A stretch of DNA of 64,000 nucleotides. It comes from Pleurodeles waltl. Its lineage: Eukaryota; Chordata; Amphibia; Caudata; Salamandridae. The DNA is taken from NCBI RefSeq assembly GCF_031143425.1, contig NC_090451.1:663490575-663554574 (forward strand), in the 5' to 3' direction. The stretch's first letter is position 1. Each line of letters starts with the position of its first letter. Below, in pieces: positions 11,837-21,396 of the stretch. A model generated the notes under the pieces. The model had not been told where the DNA came from and did not search any database. It saw only the letters and a list, made by a program, of their open reading frames with translations. The translations under genes and the position numbers were made by a program.

Positions 11837-13295
11837 TGTCACGGTTTCAGGCGGGTCTGAGCAGGACTCTGGTTGGGACACCCCTTGAGGTCACCGAATA
11901 TCCTAAAGAGGTAGTGTATTGGGGTAGAAGAGCAGCTAAAGGCATACACGGGAAAGGACAGCTATGGACAGGCACAGGAAACAGGAAAGTAAAAGCAGAG
12001 CAACCCTTGTGTGAACAAACAGGAAACGGATTACTATTGGACAAACACTCCGGGGCTGTACACAGAGTAGGGCACAGAACCTCCCACAATGACAGGGAAT
12101 GTCAATGCCTCTGTGCAGTTTGCTCTTACAGATAGTCACCCAGCCATCCCCATAGAAAGGTGGCAGCAGAAGTGATTCTGTCGCTGGACACTAGAGCACA
12201 AACAAGGATAGTACTTACATACACAAAGACACGCTCTTTTGGGTCCAGCTGGAAACACAATGGCAATTCCTGGAAAAAACAGCAATAGCACACTGTCACT
12301 GTTAGGCACGAAAGACAACGTATAACACTAGCCAAGGATAGGGGCTGGAATCGCCTCCTGGAAACCAGGAGCCAACCCCAGTGCAAAGGAGAACACTTAT
12401 ACACTGGTGAAGACTGATAGAACACTTACCAGACACAAATACCGAGAGTAAACGTAAACAGAAGGAACAAACTAAGAGGCAGGAACTGGGAACAGGCTCA
12501 GGCTGAAGCAAAGGCAGGACTAGGACTGGAAAACAGGGCACAAACTTCTGGCTGGAACAAACAGAGACAGGACTGGGAAACAGAGAGCAGGCTCTGGCTG
12601 GAACAAACAAGGACAGGGCTGGAATACAGAGAGTAGGAATAAGCAGAAAACAGGACTGGGAAACAGAAAGCAAGTTCAGGCTGAAACAAGGTAGGAGCAG
12701 GACAGAGAAACAGGGAGCAGGTTCTGGAAGAAACAAACAGGTACAAGGCTAAGAGATAGGGAGCAGACTCTGGCTGGAACAATCAGAGCTGGGCAGAGAA
12801 ACAGGAAACAGGTTCAAGCTGGAACAGAACAGGAATAGGAACAAGACTACAACACCATCCGAATAGGGGTCTGTAACATAAGGGAATCGAACTCCAATGC
12901 ACGACAAAGGATCTTGAGGAAATGGCTTCTTATAAACAGTTCCAAGCTGCAGAAAACCTCAGGTGGAATCACATGACTAGGAGAGAGGTCTCAGGTGTGT
13001 GTAGTTTCAGACACTCACAAGTCCTGGAGGAGAGGATCCGGTGAAAAGGAGCAACTGGATTTCTCCCATAGAAAACAATGTAAAACAGAATCCAGGCTTT
13101 CCTGACTACCAGGCGGTGCATTATGGGATTTGCAGTCCCAGGAAGCAAATGTAAATACCACAAAAGCATACCATGGCGAAAAGAGAAACAAACAGGAGTC
13201 AGCAAGGGACTCTATATAAGCGTTCAAGGTGATTCCCAGGCTTCTGACAGTCCCCTTAGAGCATCCCCTAGAAATAGGACGACAGAGTCGTAACA
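11837..13295 (-). repeat. right LTR (5' LTR in element orientation)
   Basis: This 1459-bp direct repeat of 7487-8949 has the same TG...CA ends and the same internal degenerate minisatellite (about 12470-12830). The small length difference comes from scattered short indels. CTATATAAGCG near 13214 is the counterpart of the TATA-like string in the other repeat. Confidence 0.85.
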
Positions 13296-13486
13296 CCAGC
13301 TCAAATTAAGCACTGGTTTAACCCATTTATACTTGGCAGCATTTTAAATGCAGTATAGTTATGATACTAATTACAGCTTATTCTTATCGTTTGTCGCTCG
13401 AAAAGATGCTGATATACAGGGGCGAATCCTCAATTAGGGTGGAAAAGCAATGCCCCCCCCCCACGCAGCAGCTGCAGCTGCAAAGC

Positions 13487-13535
13487 TTTTACCAAAAAAA
13501 CGATAATAAACTGTTTATTATCGTTTTTGGTAAAA
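13487..13535. repeat. near-perfect 49-bp palindrome
   Basis: The arm TTTTACCAAAAAAACGATAA is mirrored by TTATCGTTTTTGGTAAAA around an AAACTGTTTA centre. The arms differ only in the A/T run length (7 versus 5). Confidence 0.85.
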
Positions 13536-13566
13536 GGACAGGGCCACAGGGCCCCCTCAGAAGGTA

Positions 13567-13592
13567 TGTGTGTTTGACCGGCCAAACACACA
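13567..13592. repeat. short hairpin TGTGTGTTTG/CAAACACACA
   Basis: Ten-base perfect arms flank a six-base ACCGGC loop. It lies in the same hairpin-rich segment as the 13487 palindrome. Confidence 0.75.
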
Positions 13593-13838
13593 TGCGCAGT
13601 AAGCTATCTCTGGGCTCCCAGCCAATCCTGACGCTGCTCATACTCGGTTGGTGGAATGCTCTAATAGCATTAAAGCCCTTCTGCCTCAGGCGTTTGTTCA
13701 GTACCGTTTCTCTGATTCTAGGCTGAGCTGTAGCGGTTAAGGTATTGAACAATCGATATAACCATTGGCAGTGGGCTACAATAATTCTATCAGCCCAGGT
13801 CCATGCATGATGTGATGCTGCAATCCAAGTATTTTTCA

Positions 13839-13905
13839 TTGAATTCTACGGCTTGTAGTCGGCTTTATTCCACTGTGAAACAAGACTACAAGTCCCAGAA
13901 TTCAA
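13839..13905. repeat. inverted repeat with ACTACAAGTCCCAGAAT arm
   Basis: The left arm TTGAATTCTACGGCTTGTAG and right arm CTACAAGTCCCAGAATTCAA pair over about 22 bases with a few mismatches around a roughly 23-base spacer. The right arm resembles the ZNF143/THAP11-type promoter motif (ACTACAATTCCCAGAATGC). It could be a MITE remnant or a regulatory site roughly 1 kb before the exon. Confidence 0.6.
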
Positions 13906-14279
13906 AGGGAAAGAACTTGGACTGGAGAAGCACATCACACACAGACCTGAAAACTTGGTAGCTGTGTTCCATTGTAGCATTCCACCAATTGAGGGAAGAA
14001 TGTACTGAATGAAACAGGGAGATAAAAAGGGACAACATTTTGGATCAGAAGGTGTGTACCAGCCATTCAGGCACTCATTTTCTTACATGGAGCTCGCACC
14101 ATCCCATGTTCTAATCATCAATAGCCAAATATTGCTTTGGAACTGGTTCTGTGCAATGGCTGGTCATACAGCAGGGCAGGGCTTTGCTCCTATCCTACCC
14201 CCCTCTGAAGAAGGAAAGGCCAGTTATATTTCCGAATTCTCGGCTGCTGCTCGACTCAACGAGGGAATATTTGCATAAT

Positions 14280-14915
14280 GCATGCCATAAAATCAGCGCC
14301 TGACACCTGCCCGTCAGCGCTGACAGTGAGGCTGTTCAGATCTGGGTACCAGCGGCGGCAGAGATGCTCTGGCAGGCCTTTGGAGGGCAGCATTGACGCT
14401 GCTGAGCCGCCAGCATCCTCCTCGTTGCGCTGCTGCAAAGAGATGCACATCCCTTCCGTCTCCATCCATCCCCTCTCTCTCCTAGCGGTCGGGGAGGCTG
14501 CACCTCTGCCTACCTGGGGTGCGCCACAGCCTGCCCTGCCCTAAGAGGATGCCGGAGGGGGCTTACAGTCAGATTATTCAGCGTTCTGCACACCTCAGCT
14601 AAAGCCTGCTTCTGCCGGGGATCCGTGTCTGCCAAGGTGAGATACTAGGCGCCCAATGCGAGGCAGAAAGTGCGGCTGCCTGGCACTCCTGCACCCCTCC
14701 TGACCGGCCCCTTTACTGAGACCGCAGCGGCTGGCACCGGGTGGGCTGCCCGCCGGTGGACCCCAATGGACTTGGGCGCTTTCCTGGTTCTGGGCGGGTT
14801 CCAGGAGCTCCGGGGACGATGCACCTCGCCGCAGACGGCGGGGAGGACCTGCGGGCAAGGGCGTTTGAAGGAAACGTGAGGGCCCCCTGAGGAAGCGCGC
14901 GTCCGAGTGCCGGGC
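14280..14915 (+). promoter_or_regulatory. GC-rich promoter/5' UTR region of the HCN3-like gene
   Basis: Base composition changes abruptly from AT-rich to GC- and CpG-rich at about 14290 and stays so through the coding exon, as in a CpG-island promoter. No TATA box is evident close to the exon. Several upstream ATGs exist (for example near 14278 and 14670) and could form upstream ORFs if transcribed. The transcription start cannot be placed from sequence alone. The rich composition continuing to 15440 argues that promoter, leader and exon 1 form one island. Confidence 0.6.
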
Positions 14916-15433
14916 ATGGATGCCGAGGCGGGCAACCGAGGCCAGCGCAAGGCCAGCCTCGTCAAGGACGGCCGGAGGGTCAAGGGGAGCCTGCCCTCCC
15001 TGGCCAACAGGGTCTCCCAGGACAGCGAGCTGGGGGACAAGCAGCCCATCGTGGACGGGGAGGCCCACCTGCCCTCGGAGGATGCCACCACCCTCTCCAG
15101 CGCCAAGAGCTCCACCTCGGGCCCCAGCCAGCCACCCCCGGGCAGCCTGGGCCAAGCCGAGCCGGCCTCGGGGGTCTCCTCGCCGGCTCAGGCCTCGCTG
15201 GAGAAGCACACCGGCGAGCAGAAGTCCGAGGCGGGCGAGCAGATCCTGCCGGACTTGGAGGATCCCAGTTCCAGCCAGTACACCTTCATGCAGAGGCAGT
15301 TCGGGGCCATGCTGCAGCCAGCCATCAACAAGTTCTCCCTGCGCATGTTCGGCAGCCACAAAGCCGTGGAAATCGAGCAGCAAAGGGTGAAATCGGCGGG
15401 ATTCTGGATTATACACCCCTACAGCGATTTCAG
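14916..15433 (+). CDS. hcn3: HCN channel exon 1 (5' partial gene, HCN3-like)
   Basis: This exon encodes the cytoplasmic N-terminus of a tetrameric plasma-membrane pacemaker channel that carries the mixed Na+/K+ Ih current, opened by hyperpolarization and modulated by cyclic nucleotides. The ATG at 14916 has a good Kozak context (G at -3 and +4), and an in-frame TGA lies upstream at 14877. The 172 complete codons give a polar Ser/Pro/Glu-rich leader (residues 1-120), then the HCN domain from about 124 ([10 protein letters not shown]) to the end ([10 protein letters not shown]). The last Arg codon is split after two bases at the donor CAG|GTAAGG (15433/15434), the junction expected before the S1 segment (FYWD) in HCN genes. 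[11 protein letters not shown] matches my memory of HCN3, whereas HCN1/2/4 have SQKAVEK/REQ; however FWIIHP and GEQILPD look more HCN4-like. Family is near certain, paralog likely. Transmembrane, pore and CNBD exons are outside the window. Confidence 0.93.
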
Positions 15434-15545
15434 GTAAGGGGAACGAATGCAAACTGCACATTTCATGTTAAGGACATGAAGCTATCATCCGGACCATTTG
15501 CAAAATCTTTCGTTTTTCCAATAAGGAATATCAGATACAGAGGGA

Positions 15546-15615
15546 GATGAAGTGATTTGCCCAGGATCACACATAGCATGGAAAGTCTGGGTTGCAACTC
15601 ATGTTTTCTGGTCCC
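15546..15615 (+). repeat. MIR/CORE-SINE-like fragment
   Basis: GATGAAGTGATTTGCCCAGG followed by ATCACACATAGCATGG and GGGTTGCAACTC follows the MIR core order (GTGACTTGCCCAAGGTCACA, then AGGATTCGAACCC). It is an old, short fragment just inside intron 1. Confidence 0.6.
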
Positions 15616-15663
15616 ACAAAGAAAGCCCAAACCAATAGACAACATATTCACTATCGCTATACC

Positions 15664-17613
15664 ACAGCATGTGCACCACCACATGAGATCCTCTCCACTA
15701 AACTACATTTCCATCACTAAACCACATCTTCCGCTGGACTACACCAGCACCAAGAGACCACATCTCCATCGTTATACCACATTGGTGCCACTAGATCGGA
15801 TAGTCTCCATAGAACCACACGTCCACCCAAGGATCGCATCACCATCAGTGTACTACACCTGACTGACTAGACCACACACCATCCACAGGTGTATGCCACC
15901 AACATTAAACCACACCACCTGCAGCCACTATGCCATAGCACTGTCACAAAGCCATTTCTCCAAGTGGCTGTCGCACCAACAGAAGACCTCAACTCTAACA
16001 CTAGACAACATTTCCTCCAATAAGCCTTATTCTCACAATTGAACCACTTGTCATACATAGATCACCCCTCAACCCACAGACCAAATTTCCTTTCACTAGT
16101 CCATATCTCCATCTTTCGGCCACACATCTGTCACTAAACCACATCTCAACACCTAGACGACAGCTGCCCCAAAGAACCATAATTCACCTCTAGAAGACAT
16201 CACTACTACACCAAACTCATCCGCTAGAATATATTTGTCACTAGACCAGACTTCTGTGACTACCCCACATATCCACAGGATTATATCCCAGCCACAGGAT
16301 CACACCTCTACCACTAAACCACACCTCCTCCACAACAACTCACTCCCACCATTAGACCACGGCTCCTCCACAAGACCTCACTTTCACTATTAGATCACAG
16401 TGCCTCCACAAGACCTCACTTCCATCATTAGACCACATCTACTCCACAGGACCACACCTATACCACTGGATTACATCTCCGTAACTTCACCAAATCTCCT
16501 CCACTGTCCACATCTCCATCATTAGTCCACATCAGTGTTACTAGACCACATCTACCCCACAGGGCCACACCACCAGGTGATCACAATACCTAAACTATAA
16601 TGCCAACACTACACCACTTTTCATCCACAGGCCCATGCCTCCACTACTAGACCACATATCCATTAGAAGTTCACACACCAGTAGGTCAATAATTCTTCAC
16701 GGTGCCAACCATCACAAATAGACCACATCCCTTCCTGAAGACTATGTTTCTATCTCTAGAATCTACCACAAGACCACATCGTCCTAGCTAGACATTGTCT
16801 CCATCACAAGATCGTACCACTTCCGTGAAAATACAGCTTTGTCACTACACAACTTTTCCTTCACAGGATCACCATCCTACTACTACACTACATCTTCCTG
16901 CTATTTCAGGACCTCACCCTCACCAGTAGAACACACTGCCTTCGCTAAACTAGATGTTCATCAATAGATCACACTTAATCTAATGGACCACACCTTGACA
17001 TGACCATATTTCCTCAGTAGACCACAACCACTCCACTAGACCATAGATCATCATTAGACTAGATTTCTGTCACTATAAAATTATTCCCAACGCAGCACCA
17101 CCAGAACACACCTCCATCACTATATAACATCACCACAAGGTTTAATGTCCTCCTCGAGACCATACCTCCATCTTTAGACAAAATCTGCTTAGCTAGGCCA
17201 AAACTCCACCTCCAGATCACAACTACACCGTACCGCATTTCCACCATTAGATAGCATCTCATGTATGAAGTCACATTTCCACCATTAGACCACATCCTGT
17301 ATCCCACATTAGACAACATTCCATGCATTAAATAACATTCTCCTGTTAGACCAAATCAACGCCACTGGAACCCAGCTGCATGACAATTTGGCTCCACCAT
17401 TAGACATCTCATACGTTAGGTCAGATCTCCGTTGTTAGGCCACATCTATGCCAAAATACTATAGATAAACCACTAAAAACCATGTCCACCAGCACACTAG
17501 ATCTAATCCACAGGGGGCACATCTCCTCCAGACCATATTTCTTTTTACTGGACCAACCATCTGCAACTATATCTTCCACACTTAACCTCATTCAAGTACC
17601 ACATATTTGACAC
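15664..17613. repeat. degenerate ACCACATCTCC-type minisatellite
   Basis: About 1.95 kb of loosely repeated CTCCATCACTAGACCACA-like units (about 19-20 bases, often paired to 38-40) with heavy drift. The same repeat resumes at about 18538-18655 after the transposon at 17617-18534, so the array existed before that insertion. The strand is strongly G-poor. It has no gene content. Confidence 0.8.
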
Positions 17614-17616
17614 TAT

Positions 17617-18534
17617 GGGCCATATTTATACTTTTTGACGCACAACTGCGCCAACGCAGTTGTGCGTCAAAAAATCTAACGCCGGCTAACGCCATTCTGA
17701 AGCGCCATGCGGGCGCCGTATTTATTCAATGACGTTAGCCGGCGTTAGCCGGCGGAGCTGCCTGGTGTGCGTGAAAAAAAATGACGTACACCAGGCAGCG
17801 CCGGCATAGGGGAATATGGAGCTTGGGCGCCAAAAAATGGGGCAAGTCAGGCTGAGGCAAAATTTTCGCCTCAACCCGATTTGCGCCATTTTTTTTGACT
17901 CCCAACCCCCATTGAAATGACTCCTGTCTTAGCAAAGACAGGAGTCATGCCCCCTTGCCCAATGGCCATGCCCAGGGGACTTCTGTCCCCTGGGCATGGT
18001 CATTGGGCATAGTGGCATGTAGGGGGGCACAAATCAGGCCCCCCTATGCCACAAAAAAAAAAAAAATTACTTACCTGAACTTACTTTATGTTCCCTGGGA
18101 TGGGTCCCTCCATCCTTAGGCGTCCTCCTAGGGTGGGCAAGGGTGACAGGGGGGGTCCCTGGGAGCATGGGAGGGCACCTCTGGGCTCCTTCCGAGCCCA
18201 CAGGTCCCTTAACGCCTGCCCTGACCAGGCGCTAAAAACCGACGCAAAAGCGGCTGGACGTCATTTTTTTTGACCCGCCCACTCCCGGGCGTGATTTTTG
18301 CCCGGGAGTGTAAATACGGCGCACATGCCTCGGAGTCAATTTTTTAGACGGGAACGCCTACCTTGCATATCATTAACGCAAAGTAGGTGTCCACGCTAAA
18401 AAATGACGCAAACTCCATGGACTTTGGCGCTAGACACGTCTAACGCCAGAGTATAAATATGGAGTTCGTTTTGCGTCAAATTTGCGTAAAAAAAACGACG
18501 CAAATCCGGCACAAACGGAGTATAAATATGCCCC
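17617..18534 (+). mobile_element. Harbinger-like hairpin-rich MITE, 918 bp
   Basis: The ends GGGCCATATTTATACTTTTT and GGAGTATAAATATGCCCC form terminal inverted repeats, with TAT and TAA as the 3-base flanks. The interior is a series of strong hairpins: 17637-17668 (14-bp perfect arms, 4-base loop), 17917-17948 (ATGACTCCTGTCTT arms), 17958-18007 (about 20-bp arms around CTTC) and 18280-18310 (CACTCCCGGGC arms). The frame at 17735-17935 on the minus strand recurs in other copies because the DNA is shared, not because it is a gene. It has no transposase. Confidence 0.85.
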
Positions 18535-18537
18535 TAA

Positions 18538-18655
18538 ATCACATTTTCACTACTTAGCAGTCCTTACTCCATAAGGCAACAGAACGGCCATACAGCATTT
18601 CTCTCACTCTTCTGTCTCACTAGCCCACATCTCCGAAACTAGCCCGCATCTCTCC
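18538..18655. repeat. continuation of the ACCACATCTCC minisatellite
   Basis: CTCACTAGCCCACATCTCCG and similar units match the array to the left of the inserted Harbinger-like element, confirming that the array was split. Confidence 0.65.
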
Positions 18656-20267
18656 TTCATGACTCAACACAGCATATGCCTTTTGTTAATCCTAAATCAG
18701 GGTCGAGGGGAGCACACAGGGGCTGTCTAGTAGTACACCCCTCACCCTTGAAAATATTTAAGGATGTGTTTCCAGCGTCACAATCTGTTTTAGTTCTTGC
18801 AGCGCTTTTGGGGGATTTAGCCCGCAGATCTTCAGAAGGATAAAAGGCTGAGTCATCCCTGTGGGGCTTTAAACCTGTGAACTGCACGTGGTATGAAGAT
18901 GTGTTCAGCAGACGATTTAAGGCACGGTGCTATTTTGCAACCAGTGAAGCACTCATCTCACACCTTCAGCCCGCCAATCAACACCCTTCTCTCATTCTAG
19001 CCTCGACAGAGCATGGCGCTATTCAACCTTCTTTTTTTGGTAATTATACCAAGAGACGGCCCTGGATCTGCGCCTGGGCTGCAGGCTTGCCAGCCGTAAG
19101 GCGATAATTTGATTCTCTAATGTCTCCCATTCCAACAAGTTGGGGCAGGGACGATACTCTGGGGTTCAGGGAGGGGGTAAGATGGAGGAGTCTGTCAGCA
19201 TCCTTCCTCCTTTCATGCACCCCGTCCACAAGTATGGAAGCTTTGATTTTCGCAATGACGGCGAGTTATGTGGAGTGGGTGAGAGTGATATTAAGCCTCA
19301 TCCAGGTCGCCCACCTTGCCCTACCTCTCCTCGCACCCATTCATAACTCCGCCAATACATCCACGCTTAAATGTATGGTCGGGGGCCACTGGAATTATGT
19401 GGCAGTGGATGATCAAATTATGCGGCACAGAGGATCACATTAGACAGCAACGAAAGGCAAAGGCGTAATGCTGCGCATCTTTTGATAGTACTGCTTCATT
19501 ATTTTATCATTTTTACACATACTAACTCTGCCTGGGCAAAGGTTTCACCCCGTTAGTAATAGTTTAACTCCCAAATACAGCAATAGGTAACAGAAATATG
19601 GCCGCTCAATGTTTGCAAAGGGCTTTCCACTGCACGGCAACACGTGTGGACGCTTTTTTATTTAGTAACTTTTGATCCGTTTGAGTTAGAAACCATGTTC
19701 ATCGGTAAAAGCAGCAGATAATGGAATATGTGGCAAATACATAATTACGGCGGGAAACGCTGCTGCTGCAAAATCGTATTATTTCGTGCCCCTGGGTACA
19801 GGTTTTAGATGGTTTACTATCAAATGCATGGGGGGGTGACGGGACAATGAGAGGGAAGGGCGGGTTCCCTGACGTAGGCCGTGTCTCTGCCCCAGCACCC
19901 CTTCCTGCAGCACAAAGGTCTAGCAAGGGTAGCATGAGGTCAAATGCAAGCAAAGAAAATGCCCCAACCCAAGTAAAAGCTATAAATTGGGGTGCAATGG
20001 ACCCCTCGTTCCTGTGGGCTCCGAAGCCTCCGCACCAGCTGCATTATTGATACCTTCGCCCTTGCTCCAATACACCCCACCTCAAGGTGAGAAGGCACCA
20101 TTTGGCGCCCTCAGACACCCCTCCAGCTACCCCTCCTTTGGACTGCTCACCACAAGGGTAGTGGGCACCTTTATTGAAAGGGTATCTTCATTAGGTGGGG
20201 GGAGGACAAGGTTCGTCATAACAGGAGAGTCAACTTCTCTGTTACCTCCTCCTTGCCCTCACAACTC
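18656..20267. other. unassigned intronic DNA
   Basis: I see no exon and no clear repeat boundary. Small frames at 18877-19107 and 19120-19443 carry no recognisable motif. Confidence 0.4.
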
Positions 20268-20270
20268 TAA

Positions 20271-21192
20271 GGCCCATATCTATGCTCTGTTTGCGCCGGA
20301 TTTGCGTCATTTATTTTGACGCAAATTCAGAGAAAACTTAACTCCATATTTATACTTTGGCGCTAGACCCGTCTAGCGCCAAAGTAATGGAGTGTGCGCC
20401 ATTTTTTGGATGTGAAAACCTACCTTGCGCTCATGACATGCACGGTAGGCGTTCCCGTGCAAAAAATGACTCTAAGGCATGTGCGCCTTATTTATCCTCT
20501 GATGTCAAAATGACGCACAGGAGGAGGTGGGCCTTAAAACATGGCGCCCAGACGGATTTTTTTTTTAACACCTGGGTCAAGGCAGGCGTTAAGGGACCTG
20601 TGGGCTCATTTCCATGGGGGGAGACCATGGAAGCAGTCCACAGGTGCCCTTCCCTGCACCCAGTGACACCCCCTGCCACCCTCACCCACCCCTGGAGGAC
20701 ACCCATGGATGGGGGGACCCATCCATGGTGAGTGCAGATAAGTACAGGTAAGTTTTTTTTTTTTTTTTTTAGTGGCATAGGGGGGCCTAACTTGGGCCCC
20801 CTAACATACCACTGTGCCCAATGGCCATGCCCAGGGGACAGAAGTCCCCTGGGCATGGACATTGGGCAGTGGGGCATGACTCCAGCCTTTGCTAAGACAG
20901 GAGTCATTTCCCAGGGGGTTGTGCGTCAAAAAATGGTGCTAGTCAGGTTAGAGCCAATATTTTTGACTCAAACCTGACTTGTACCATTCTTTGGCGCACA
21001 ACCCCCAGTCTTCCCTTCGCTGCACGGTTACTGTAATTTATTTTGACGCTAACCAGGCTGCAGCGCCGGCTACCCTCATTCCATAAATAAGGCGCCCGGC
21101 TGGCGCATTGGAATGGTGTTAGGCGGCGTTAAACTTTTTTGACGCAAATCTGCGCTAGCACAGATTTTTGTCGAAAAGTATAAATATGGGCC
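20271..21192 (-). mobile_element. Harbinger-like hairpin-rich MITE, 922 bp (reverse orientation)
   Basis: The ends GGCCCATATCTATGCTCTGT and AAGTATAAATATGGGCC are flanked by a perfect TAA duplication (20268-20270 and 21193-21195), typical of PIF/Harbinger insertion. It contains the same CCATGCCCAGGGGACAGAAG hairpin and the TGACTCC...GGAGTCA hairpin, though more diverged than in the 17617 copy. The poly-T run at about 20753-20770 corresponds to the poly-A/T run of the other copies. Confidence 0.87.
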
Positions 21193-21284
21193 TAATTATG
21201 CCCGTATTCCTCCCACACACACTCGCAGGTGAGAGGCCACCTTCAAGAAGGGGCATTACCTCTCCTTTGCCTCGATGACTTTAA

Positions 21285-21393
21285 GTCCCATATTTATACT
21301 TTTTTAGCGCCGCAATTGTATTTTGTAAATTTGCGCCACTTTTGCGTCACAAAGCGGCACAAATGCGGCGCAAAAAAAGTATAAAGATGTGCC
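21285..21393. mobile_element. short Harbinger-like MITE, 109 bp
   Basis: The ends GTCCCATATTTATACTTTTT and AAAGTATAAAGATGTGCC are flanked by TAA on both sides (21282-21284 and 21394-21396). It keeps little more than the terminal regions of the 0.9-kb elements and is probably an internal-deletion derivative. Confidence 0.78.
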
Positions 21394-21396
21394 TAA

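Larger units (their letters stand above)
7487..13295 (-). mobile_element. non-autonomous LTR-bounded element carrying a broken non-pol coding sequence
   Basis: Two direct repeats of about 1.46 kb (7487-8949 and 11837-13295) both begin TGTCACGGTTTCAGG and end CGTAACA, the TG...CA signature of LTRs. Flanks ACAGC (7482-7486) and CCAGC (13296-13300) look like a 5-bp target duplication with one change. A purine tract (on minus, GTGGGGAGG-like; plus-strand 8952-8980) adjoins the left LTR, so the element reads on the minus strand with the right repeat as 5' LTR. No gag protease, reverse transcriptase or integrase frame is visible in the 2.9-kb interior, and no TGG-type primer-binding site follows the 5' LTR: an ATG occurs 2 bases after it. 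It could be a TRIM/LARD-like element or a captured transcript. Confidence 0.8.
7158..13315 (+). mobile_element. hAT-like element, CAGTGCTTAATTTG family, split by an LTR-bounded insertion
   Basis: The left terminus CAGTGCTTGATTTGTAAAT (from 7158) and right terminus CTCAAATTAAGCACTG (to 13315) are flanked by a perfect 8-bp duplication GTTTAACC (7150-7157 and 13316-13323). The two halves of the hAT element (7158-7486 and about 13296-13315) are separated by 5.8 kb of LTR-bounded DNA, which dates the LTR insertion after the hAT insertion. Interior sequence (GCCATCTCGGGCCTCTTTC) is shared with the copy at 60026. Confidence 0.88.
13324..14279. other. HCN3-like upstream DNA with hairpins
   Basis: The stretch contains several strong inverted repeats, listed separately at 13487, 13567 and 13839. 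The hairpin-rich segment at about 13400-13735 may be a MITE of its own, but I could not find paired ends. No coding exon is supported. Confidence 0.5.

Noticed and set aside
14595..15461. Long minus-strand frame (288 codons) opposite the HCN exon
   Set aside because: It is the antisense shadow of a GC-rich coding exon whose plus-strand translation has clear HCN motifs and a splice donor.
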